A DNA stretch of 52,658 nucleotides from assembly GCA_947626045.1 (NCBI GenBank), contig CANQQS010000004.1, positions 1 through 52,658 of the forward strand, read 5' to 3'. The stretch comes from an uncultured Clostridia bacterium (lineage in GTDB: Bacteria > Bacillota > Clostridia > UBA1381). The notes beneath the pieces are model-generated. The model had not been told where the DNA came from and searched no databases. It saw nothing but the letters and a program-made list of their open reading frames with translations. The position numbers and the translations under genes are program-made. This document shows positions 43,701 through 49,636 of this stretch, one piece after another. Numbering within the stretch: position 1 is the first letter of the stretch; the number at the start of each line of letters is the position of its first letter.

Positions 43701-44689
43701 CTGTAGGCGTGTCGAGCGAAAACATCACCGAGACGGCAAACCTTATCAAAATCATTATTCCGTTCGTTACGGACGGCAAGAAGGATATAACGGTTTACCG
43801 TTACCACGGCGGCAAAGCCGAGACAATGGCAAGCAGCGGTACGGGTGAGCGTTATGAGGTCGGTGACGGAGTTGTCACAATTTACGCGCAGAAATTCTCG
43901 ACGTATGCTATTGCGTACAATGACGACACAACGGCGCCGAGCGCTTCGCCTTCGCCTACACCCAAGCCGAGTACGGGCAGCACATCGCGCGGCAGCGGCA
44001 GCGGCAGAGGATCGGCGGTAACAACACCGAAGCCCACCGCGTCACCAAAGCCAACGGCGACAGCCGAACCGACGGCGACGAGCGAACCTGGGAGCAAGCC
44101 GACCGACGCGCCGCAGCCTACGGCAAAACCGAGTGATACTGAGAAAGCAATGCCGTTCACGGATGTTGCGGAGACGGATTGGTTCTACGACGCTGTTTAT
44201 AACGCTTACGTAAATAATCTCATAACCGGCACGAGCGAAACGACATTCGCTCCCGAAGCAGCACTCACGCGCGGAATGCTCGCGGCAATACTCGGACGTA
44301 TGGAGGGCGTTTCCGCAGCGTCGGGAGCGACGGAGTACACCGACGTTGACGCGGACGCGTATTACGCGCCGTACATCGCGTGGGGTACGGAAAACGGAAT
44401 ACTCCACGGTATGGGCGACGGTACATTCCGTCCCGACGAAAGCGTGACGCGCGAGCAGGCGGCGAAAATTATCAAAGAGTATTACGACTACAAGGGAGAA
44501 GGCCCCGAGGGCGCGTGGGCTGTACGTCTCGACTACAGCGACATTGCCTCGATTTCGGACTGGGCTTTGGAAGGCGTAATGTTCTGCGCGATGAAGGATA
44601 TTATGGTAGGACGCGACGGCGGATCGTTCGATCCGAAAGCAAATATCACCCGTGCCGAATGTGCGGCTGTAATCGGGCGTATAAAATAG
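37712..44689 (+). CDS. Giant SLH-anchored multi-LamG surface protein
   Basis: A 2325-residue exported protein; no catalytic domain is recognised. Order: signal peptide (1-32); LamG 1 (about 37-265); Ig-like domain (265-350); a domain ending KYTFNMPAYNVKVSAEL (350-435); a novel-looking domain with THDD/AHDDGFF and GxGER motifs (435-655); a linker domain (655-825); LamG 2 (825-1025); Ig-like (1030-1105); a second 'FTMPSSDVKV' domain (1110-1185); LamG 3 (1187-1390); Thr/Pro/Ala repeats (1392-1468); a second HDDGFF domain (1470-1730); more repeats (1731-1826); a carboxypeptidase-regulatory-like domain (1828-1905); a linker; and three SLH domains (about 2150-2325: NLITGTSETTFAPEAALTRG, HGMGDGTFRPDESVTREQAA, VGRDGGSFDPKANITRAE). 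It is probably a polysaccharide-binding adhesin or scaffold. Confidence 0.93.
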   Translation: MKFRKSISLYTALIMLVSMFSPFGALSTATASGENHVIFAMNFDEASDSKTPAPQVGQAVIEAGSGTAVAFKAPENVDGHNTNAAYFPGGGSKTNPTWIEAKNGDGNPLFSGIDGAVVSMWILPEDVGSNTSWLYSVTNAGDGQFEGAAVASQREYIAAFITSGKLLRCERGAATNSTSYFIEKAYPEETNGHRIDIIEGENIQEVYVDGNLFMEGGTNKTISQILGEKGTRSSSCFKIGFIGWGETFKGYIDDVVVYDVAPNVNLGMTEISDESVALPTPAADAGYTVKWSAEGSSPISIDENGYDATITKPETDTDVKLTATITIGEGDGDTYKRELTKDFTVKVKGTTKYAAEVDTGSNDYLEIDGAESEFLEAAPVTVNVKGAVPAGQYIKSVKATQADGEETVTATKIGLKKYTFNMPAYNVKVSAELANIPDDLKDKLAEANKKFDATGADSSKLTDMGFEENTSADESTPDVKHASVMANKNTQTTPVTFNGTDGYGKNADWFMVEFVPSSFGKGKPGFNDMWFTDMDGTARYGFCYAAHDDGFFSGAGERNAPGKSTDRLANHTGTTPVSSNITSFTYTDDADVCHILVENGTDGYTVKMYKNYELIVTESYSGKFNGINKLGMFTATGSNDLPVSFGNLKIYSDIPHEGTPNIEIDYENEKLTGFDEGGSYTINEEEVSPDASTHTLSVTEYIPTENTETLSIVKKGSEGTTKDSAAQSLVVPARPAAPAGVTGEAPTAEGGKGKLKNTTDGMQYREKTDGTGGMWTDCTASETEVVAGKTYEVRTKATATAFASLAADVEVGAYVAPEPPDEYPTRLFYANFDENEIEAVKGKITNQGVTVAEDNGNKVASFDGSHYMEIAKDDGTPLLNGTETAAIHIKAKPANTTADWYFYAAPDATSQTDRTKTGGTKEMYIGAANIDGVLNLERYKGGREGMPAVKSTLAKDAWHDLDFLFNEDTMEAYIDGKFVGSQTYTGAKLSEILGTADTQVFYIGKANWGTGEYLKGMVDDISVYSIAPIVDIENKSITDLLTLPTVDADAGYTVEWTSDKPEVIKIENGAATVKQPAADTAVKLTAKITYGAGINISKDITVTVQGQTALKVTVDDAVQDNVTVDKTEAYLGDEINVTVTAPDGKVIKDVKAGDMSILTSGRHGAYKFTMPSSDVKVTVEFEEKKQTAVFHFEDGTADGITYVQEGSAGTMEFADGKTDKALKLTPSAKNGWYGTLDKFPLSLSFSVGAWIKPADMDNWWQRVFDFGTGEGNSIFVTTRGETPNAKSEGTYRMDAFGAGIDSPTKLTVNEWAYITVTYDEATDKVTLYLNGESVGTATCTKNMAEVYGGTANYIGKSQYAADALYSGLIDEMVIYNYAITADEIKELMGVEETPAPTATPSAAPTDAPTATPSATPTDEPTATPSVTPTDAPTATPSVTPTDAPTATPSVTPTDAPTATPTATTAPKPDDSSEHLKGNIVDGTYDTVFDASAIEDSFTDKKVDDEEALSGWTSNWSGENNSKGMNVNFITDGDKQWFQFYGPVIAASGTPADLYTPKYGSSAKWFAIDFLMSSSIEKGTGDPVFCHDAVLLDNDKKPIFGYAYTTHDDGFFPGSGERSYDADGTYTQMQSGDNFASFLGQDNGTAGVLYENGKSVMRIIVDNGVKYDGQDAYAVTCAIDKDGTGNFEVISTRYYKGSANGFGGIREATINTKEWYNNARYGNMKVYVEKEAPTPTASPSVSPTTSPSATPTDAPTTTPSAAPTDAPTTMPSVTPTDAPTATPSVTPTDAPTTAPSVTPTDAPTTTPSVTPTDEPTASPSVSPSQKPTLTFDVTGAVKNSDGTAAANRKLTLKPLGLETTTDENGNYAFDGVEAGSYNIVVETGDGKTVTTLIDVTDGNVSADITLPAANVASAVETTDSDTGSDIKVEDIVVGGLDELADAVADALPDADKTKDIEVKMTVESKKEDASDTEQQAIKQESNNKAEKLDYIDIDIIKTVGVSSENITETANLIKIIIPFVTDGKKDITVYRYHGGKAETMASSGTGERYEVGDGVVTIYAQKFSTYAIAYNDDTTAPSASPSPTPKPSTGSTSRGSGSGRGSAVTTPKPTASPKPTATAEPTATSEPGSKPTDAPQPTAKPSDTEKAMPFTDVAETDWFYDAVYNAYVNNLITGTSETTFAPEAALTRGMLAAILGRMEGVSAASGATEYTDVDADAYYAPYIAWGTENGILHGMGDGTFRPDESVTREQAAKIIKEYYDYKGEGPEGAWAVRLDYSDIASISDWALEGVMFCAMKDIMVGRDGGSFDPKANITRAECAAVIGRIK
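41887..42115 (+). repeat. In-frame Thr/Pro/Ala minisatellite 1
   Basis: Tandem units encoding TATPSVTPTDAP variants within the giant SLH gene. Unit length is about 36 bases, with silent changes between units. It forms an extended linker between LamG 3 and the second HDDGFF domain. Confidence 0.9.
42905..43190 (+). repeat. In-frame Thr/Pro/Ala minisatellite 2
   Basis: A second block of the same 12-residue unit (TTTPSVTPTDAP variants) following the second HDDGFF domain. The shared unit with block 1 makes recombination between blocks, deleting the domain between them, possible. Confidence 0.9.
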
Positions 44690-44789
44690 TTGCTTTTCAT
44701 GGGGTCCCTCCCGTGAAACACATACAACTCGGAAAATGACCGTTTGTAGAATACAAGCGGTCGTTTTCTGACATTACGGAGGTTTGTTT

Positions 44790-47327
44790 ATGAAAAAGTT
44801 AATTCCCTCTTTGCTCGCGCTGACCGTTCTTATATCAGCCGCGCCGTGCAATATTAAAACCGCGAAGGCTGCCGGAGAAATTCCAGCGTTTCCGGGCGCG
44901 GAGGGCGGCGGTATGTACGCAACGGGCGGACGCGGCGGCACGATCGTACACGTCACAAACCTGAACGACTCCGGTGCGGGTTCACTGCGCGACGCGGTAT
45001 CACATTCTGGAAGAATAGTCGTGTTCGACGTGGGCGGCACGATCAATTTAAAATCCGACATCTCGTGCGCCGGCAATGTCACCGTAGCCGGTCAGACTGC
45101 TCCCGGCGGCAAGGGAATTACGCTTAAGGGCGGAAAATTCGCGTTCGGCGGCGATAATACAATTGTAAGGTTTATATCCTCGCGTCCGGGCGAAAAGGGC
45201 GTGGAGTCCGATTACGACGCGTGGGGCGGCTCGAAGGGTTCAAATTCCATAATCGACCACTGCTCCATCGGCTGGGCGAACGACGAGCAGTTCGGCTTGT
45301 ATTCGGCGAGCAGCCAGACGGTGCAGTACACTATTATAGGACCGTCCAACTGCGTGTCGTACCATTCAAAAGGCGCGCACGGCTTCGGCGTGATGTTCGG
45401 TGCGTCGAACAACTCATGGCACCACAATCTTTTGTGCCACTCGCTTTCGCGTAATTTCCGCGGCAAGGTGAGCGGCTCAAATCCTATGGAATTTGTAAAC
45501 AATGTAATATACGACTGGGGCTACCAGACCGCGTACGGCTCAATGGGGCATTTGAATTATGTGGGAAATTATCTTAAAATGGGACCCTCGACAAAAGGCG
45601 GTCAGCGGTTTATAAATTTGTCGAGCGGTTCCCACTATGAGCTTTTCAGATTTTATCTTACGGGCAATAAAATAACACGACCCGACGGCACTCCGTATTC
45701 CGACGCGGTAAACACGAACAACCGGAACGGCGGCGTAAGCTATAACAGCCACGGCGCGGAAGCGGATTACCGTGTTGACACGTATTTCCCGATAAGCGCT
45801 TCAACGGGCGCGGACGTGTCTATGGCGAAATCGCCGGAAACGGCTGACGCTGCGTTTGAAAAAGTCGTGTCATACGCGGGCGCGTCGATAAATCCAGCTG
45901 ACAACTCGCAGAGCGGATATAATTACGCGTCCGACGACACCCGCACGAAAATAGACGCGCAGGTGCTATACGAGGCGCGCACCGGCACAGGCTCGCTCAC
46001 AGGCGGACGCGATTTTTCGACCGTGACGGACAGCGCCGTAAAGGACGCAATCAGCACCTACGGCATACAGTACTGCGACTATAATTCATACTATCCTCCC
46101 GCAACGCAGAAGGAGATAGTCGATACCGATTACGACGGTATGCCGGATGAGTGGGAGCTCGCCCGCGGGCTTGACCCGAATAAAGCGGCTGACGCTAAAA
46201 GCGACTATCTCGGCGACGGCTATAACAATATCGAATATTATATAAACGACTTGACGGTCAACGCATTCCCGAAAGGCGTTGTAACGGTTTCACCGACGAC
46301 TGTCGATTTGGGCGAGGATTACGCTCATGCCAAGGCTGACGCGGACGCGATAACGCTTTCACCGACGACGATAAAGGAAGCGTCGGATTTAACGCTCCCG
46401 CAGACGGGCGCGCTGCACGGCTCAAAAATAGTGTGGAGCAGCAGCTCGTCCGCAATCCTCATGCAGAACAATCAAATTTCCGAGGTTATACGTCCCGACG
46501 GCGCAAACGAGACCGTTACGCTTACGGCAAGCGTCACCGTCGGAGATTTTACGATAAGGCGCGGATTTACCGTAACGGTAATAGGACTGCCGAAAAAGTT
46601 TGATTTCGGCGACGGCGCGGCTCAGGACGGCTATACCGCCGTTACGTCATCATCGGCGTACTCGCTCATGACGCGCTACGGTTTTATCGAAACGAATGTG
46701 GAAGGAATGACGCGCGCGCCGGGAGAAATCCCGTCCGGCTTTGACGCGCTGTACGGCGATCAGATTTTGTGCTCCGCGGTAAACGCTCCGTTTACCTTTA
46801 AGGCGGACGTTCCGAACGGAAAATATATTGTGACTGTCCACTACGGCAGCTGGAACGATGCGTTCGGTACAAATTACACAGTGGAAGGCGTTGTTTCCGG
46901 CAACCTTGAGTCAACCGCGTCGGCGCAATATAAAACAAAGGTTGAAGTTACAGACGGCGCAATCGACATAACCGTAAACAAGGGCGCGAAAGCGTGGGGC
47001 GGCTACATAAGCGGCATGGATGTAATCCCGATCGAAGCGCCGCCCATAGCAGAACCGCCCGACGAGGATCCGCGTGTAGAAACGGAGCTTTCGCCCGACA
47101 AAACAATAATTACCGCGTCGCCCGTAAACTGCGGTGAAGGTACGCTCATCTGCGCACTTTACGCAGGAGACGGGCTGATAAAATGCTTTACCGGGGAGTA
47201 CACGGGCGACGATATGGATTTTGATGTTGTAAGCGGCGCGGACAAGGCGGTTGTCATGCTGTGGAACAGCATGGACGGTATGACGCCGACATGCGAAGCA
47301 TGCAAAACAAACCTTCTCGGGCAATAA
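44790..47327 (+). CDS. Secreted PL1-type pectate lyase with C-terminal binding domains
   Basis: An 845-residue exported lyase. It has a signal peptide (MKKLIPSLLALTVLISAAPC); a right-handed beta-helix (about 30-300) with FPGAEGGGMYATGGRGGTIV, LNDSGAGSLRDAV, RIVVFDVGGTI, VAGQTAPGGKGITLKGG, SIIDHCSIGWANDEQ, SWHHNLLCHSLSRNFRG and NNVIYDWGYQTAYG, as in bacterial pectate (trisaccharide) lyases; a calcium-binding type-3-repeat-like segment (about 450-490, DTDYDGMPDEWELARGLDPN); an Ig-like domain (500-600); and a galactose-binding-like sandwich (605-755). No SLH domain, so it is released or held by binding. ATG 44790 follows GGAGG by 7 bases; the ORF-track TTG is inside that gap. It cleaves pectic galacturonan by beta-elimination. 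Confidence 0.9.
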   Translation: MKKLIPSLLALTVLISAAPCNIKTAKAAGEIPAFPGAEGGGMYATGGRGGTIVHVTNLNDSGAGSLRDAVSHSGRIVVFDVGGTINLKSDISCAGNVTVAGQTAPGGKGITLKGGKFAFGGDNTIVRFISSRPGEKGVESDYDAWGGSKGSNSIIDHCSIGWANDEQFGLYSASSQTVQYTIIGPSNCVSYHSKGAHGFGVMFGASNNSWHHNLLCHSLSRNFRGKVSGSNPMEFVNNVIYDWGYQTAYGSMGHLNYVGNYLKMGPSTKGGQRFINLSSGSHYELFRFYLTGNKITRPDGTPYSDAVNTNNRNGGVSYNSHGAEADYRVDTYFPISASTGADVSMAKSPETADAAFEKVVSYAGASINPADNSQSGYNYASDDTRTKIDAQVLYEARTGTGSLTGGRDFSTVTDSAVKDAISTYGIQYCDYNSYYPPATQKEIVDTDYDGMPDEWELARGLDPNKAADAKSDYLGDGYNNIEYYINDLTVNAFPKGVVTVSPTTVDLGEDYAHAKADADAITLSPTTIKEASDLTLPQTGALHGSKIVWSSSSSAILMQNNQISEVIRPDGANETVTLTASVTVGDFTIRRGFTVTVIGLPKKFDFGDGAAQDGYTAVTSSSAYSLMTRYGFIETNVEGMTRAPGEIPSGFDALYGDQILCSAVNAPFTFKADVPNGKYIVTVHYGSWNDAFGTNYTVEGVVSGNLESTASAQYKTKVEVTDGAIDITVNKGAKAWGGYISGMDVIPIEAPPIAEPPDEDPRVETELSPDKTIITASPVNCGEGTLICALYAGDGLIKCFTGEYTGDDMDFDVVSGADKAVVMLWNSMDGMTPTCEACKTNLLGQ

Positions 47328-47353
47328 AAACAGAAAAACCACCCTCAACCTAC

Positions 47354-47382
47354 AAGCGATTACCTTTTGGTAATCGCTTTTT
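47354..47382. terminator. Bidirectional terminator after the pectate lyase gene
   Basis: AAGCGATTACC-tttt-GGTAATCGCTTTTT. It marks the end of the host-like region; the mobile-element relics start a few bases later. Confidence 0.85.
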
Positions 47383-47393
47383 CATGTTTGCTT

Positions 47394-47851
47394 CTATTTT
47401 CTCAGTTGCATTGTATTCAATACAATTCTCTTGATTGCCCGATTAACAGATTGCGGATTTGGAACATTGCCGTAACGGTTTTTAAATACAAATCCTGTCA
47501 TTCCATCTATTACGGTTTCGTTTGCTCCGGTTTCTTTCTGCTCATTCTTAATCATTTCAAATGCGTCTCTGACTGAATCTAACATAGGAATTGTACGGAT
47601 GCCTGTCTCTGTCTTTACCTCAGAAATATGCAATACTGATGTGCGCTTTTCTCCGACCGGATAATAAACAACGCTATGGTTAATGCTGATTACACCTTTT
47701 TCAAAATCCAAATCCTTCCACCGCAAACCCAACGCTTCACCGATACGACAGCCTGTACCGAATAAGAATACACATACCGATTATCTGAACTTCTCTGCAT
47801 CTCTCCTTTAAGCAGAGCTCCTTCCCGCGAATCTTTTCTTGTCTTAGCCAT
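47394..47851 (-). pseudogene. Gutted tyrosine integrase of an integrative element
   Basis: AAGGGG and ATG 47851 begin MAKTRKDSREGALLKGEMQR, then SSDNRYVYSYS, the typical N terminus of Tn916-type integrases. The frame is then broken: from about 47775 a different frame reads FLFGTGCRIGEALGLRWKDL and continues to RTIPMLDSVRDAFEMIKNEQ, which is the start of the catalytic domain. The arm-binding/core-binding region of about 180 residues between them is missing. The 3' end stops at IKRIVLNTMQLRK, so the conserved HxxR and active-site tyrosine are absent too. The 112-aa ORF in the track is the surviving catalytic fragment; the 76-aa ORF at 47690-47920 spans the N-terminal stub and runs out of frame. 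This is an inactive relic. Confidence 0.85.
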
Positions 47852-47905
47852 TTTGATTCCCCTTCTAAAGTGTGTATGGCGTTTTTGCCAAAAAAGAAAG
47901 GACTG

Positions 47906-48052
47906 ATGAAAGTGAAACAAAAATATTTACCGGGAACAGTTCGAGAACGGATGCGGGATTGAATGAAAAAATCAAACCTCACTCAATCAGAGCTAACAAA
48001 ACGCATTGATATTGCGGAAAGCAGGTTACCAAAGGAACTAATCTTCAATTAG
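47906..48052 (+). pseudogene. XRE-type regulator relic with an in-frame stop
   Basis: ATG 47906 reads MKVKQKYLPGTVRERMRD, then TGA at 47960, then MKKSNLTQSELTKRIDIAES without a frame change, ending at a stop after RLPKELIFN. Intact relatives read RERMRDLMKxxNLTQxELAxxIGIAESTLSRFLSG, so a leucine codon became a stop and the sequence was lost after the recognition helix. It is divergent from the integrase relic, as in an integrative element's regulatory end. It is too short and broken for the ORF track. Confidence 0.65.
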
Positions 48053-48104
48053 GAAATCAGCAGCAGTTACGCCTTCTCTGTACGGAATAAATGATATAAT
48101 CAAG

Positions 48105-48276
48105 TTATCTTCCTTTATAGAGATCATGAACAATACCGCTGATAGCCTCTAAAACATTGCTTTTGCCCGATCTGTTGTTGCCAACCATTATTGTAAGACT
48201 ATTTCCCGATTCAAAATTTACATTAAAATCTATTAAGTTTTTATAATTTTTAACAAATAATCCTTTTAATTTTCAT
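48105..48276 (-). pseudogene. Truncated, frameshifted AAA ATPase stub after the specificity gene
   Basis: ATG 48276 overlaps the end of the specificity gene. It reads M-K-I-K, then an extra A in an AAAA run shifts the frame; the continuing frame reads GLFVKNYKNLIDFNVNFESG, LTIMVGNNRSGKSNVLEAIS and GIVHDLYKGR before a stop. The Walker A (GNNRSGKSN) and N-terminal strand pattern are those of RecF/OLD-type ATPases, but only about 55 residues remain of a protein that normally has several hundred. The overlap with the specificity gene suggests it was once part of the restriction operon. Confidence 0.7.
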
Positions 48277-49636
48277 TAAAAATCGTCTCCTCGAACTCTT
48301 TTTTTGCTTGTGTACGTAGTTTTGCGGCTTCCGCATGCTTTATTTTGATTTGATTTCTAATTGCAGAATTTTTTTTCACTATAGTTTCTTGAGTAATAAC
48401 ATCAGGATTGTCAGAATGTAGTGGTAATCTGGGCAGTGTCAACATCTCAAGAAAATCCGCACTTACACGCTGCTGACCGGCTGAACCGGTAAAATAGTTC
48501 ATGGCAATTTTTCGTAATCTTTTGGTTCTCAGAAGGCAATGTATATATCCGGGAATAGCATTTTTATTTGTTCTAAACACGTGAAACTCTGTAGAACCAT
48601 ATGCAAACCCGTTTTTTAAATTTACCGCAACCGCACATTTTCCGTTTTGCATACATGGAGTTATCTTTGCCCATATAATGTCATTTTCTTGAAAAGCCGT
48701 ATATCCTTTACTCTTGCTTACTTTTCCGGTCTTTTGTTCAATAATTTCACCATATATGTCGGATACGCATTCCATTGGTATAAACGAAACATCTTCAATA
48801 TTTTCCGGATATATGGTTTTGGGGTTAATTGCACAAAAGAATTCTAATGGCAGATTGTCAAACTGTGACGATTTGAAAACATCCTGCGGCTTGATTGTAT
48901 TGCTGTTCATTTTCGCGCCCCAACCGACCAGTTTAGAAAAACTTGTAGTTTTTAATAATTTTAAATCGTTTTTGTTTACAATGTTTTTTTCTATTTTTAA
49001 CATATCAAAAATATAATTATCCATTTCTTCATTCAGCGAATCTGCTTCGAGCTCAAGTGCCTGAGCTTTCTTTATGCGCTTATTGTATTTTTCAACCAAC
49101 TTATATTGAACATCTATTGGCGGCACAGGAATATTAATATTTGATAATTTGTCATACGATAATGTCTGTCGAACCGATCCTGTAGTATTATCTTTTATCA
49201 ATGTGTTGAATATCGATGTTTTTAAAACAAGGTACAGATATTCCGGTAAAAGAGTTTCCTTGCATTTGAAAACGACATATGCCGGACTGATATACTCATT
49301 TGATAATTCAGCAGTTTTTAATCCAATGGAACCGACATTTACCCTGTAGGGATTGTATGTCAAATACCCATTCTCAACATAAATATAAGGTTGGTTTATG
49401 TTTTTTCCCAATTCCGTATAGGCATCAAACATACCGACTTCATTTGAAATACCTAAAATCCCGAACTTCCTTTCCGGTTCTTCATAAAGCTTTGTTTTTG
49501 CCGTAATATGAATTGTATGTTTGCCTATATTACTAATAGGATAATTTGAGGCAACGGATGTTGAAAAGAAGTATTTTACATTCCACTGTTCGGTTTCACT
49601 GAAGCGAATAGTCTTTAATAAATTACTTCTTACCAC
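48266..49636 (-). CDS. hsdS: Type I-like restriction-modification specificity subunit
   Basis: A 456-residue DNA-recognition subunit. The first target-recognition domain spans about 1-165 and is followed by a helical spacer (PVPPIDVQYKLVEKYNKRIK, KAQALELEADSLNEEMDNYI). The second target-recognition domain spans about 230-390 (FIPMECVSDIYGEIIEQKTG, ENDIIWAKITPCMQNGKCAV, TGSAGQQRVSADFLEMLTLP), and a second helical segment (KHAEAAKLRTQAKKEFEETI) closes the protein. This two-half HsdS plan predicts a bipartite DNA target. It starts at a GTG overlapping the stop of the methyltransferase gene by 7 bases, so the two are translationally coupled. The DNA is AT-rich compared with the host genes. Confidence 0.92.
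   Translation of the reverse strand: MVRSNLLKTIRFSETEQWNVKYFFSTSVASNYPISNIGKHTIHITAKTKLYEEPERKFGILGISNEVGMFDAYTELGKNINQPYIYVENGYLTYNPYRVNVGSIGLKTAELSNEYISPAYVVFKCKETLLPEYLYLVLKTSIFNTLIKDNTTGSVRQTLSYDKLSNINIPVPPIDVQYKLVEKYNKRIKKAQALELEADSLNEEMDNYIFDMLKIEKNIVNKNDLKLLKTTSFSKLVGWGAKMNSNTIKPQDVFKSSQFDNLPLEFFCAINPKTIYPENIEDVSFIPMECVSDIYGEIIEQKTGKVSKSKGYTAFQENDIIWAKITPCMQNGKCAVAVNLKNGFAYGSTEFHVFRTNKNAIPGYIHCLLRTKRLRKIAMNYFTGSAGQQRVSADFLEMLTLPRLPLHSDNPDVITQETIVKKNSAIRNQIKIKHAEAAKLRTQAKKEFEETIFNEN

Noticed and set aside
47690-47920. 76-aa minus-strand ORF as a separate small gene
   Set aside because: Its middle is the N-terminal stub of the integrase and its end is the out-of-frame reading of the integrase catalytic domain, so it is part of the pseudogene.
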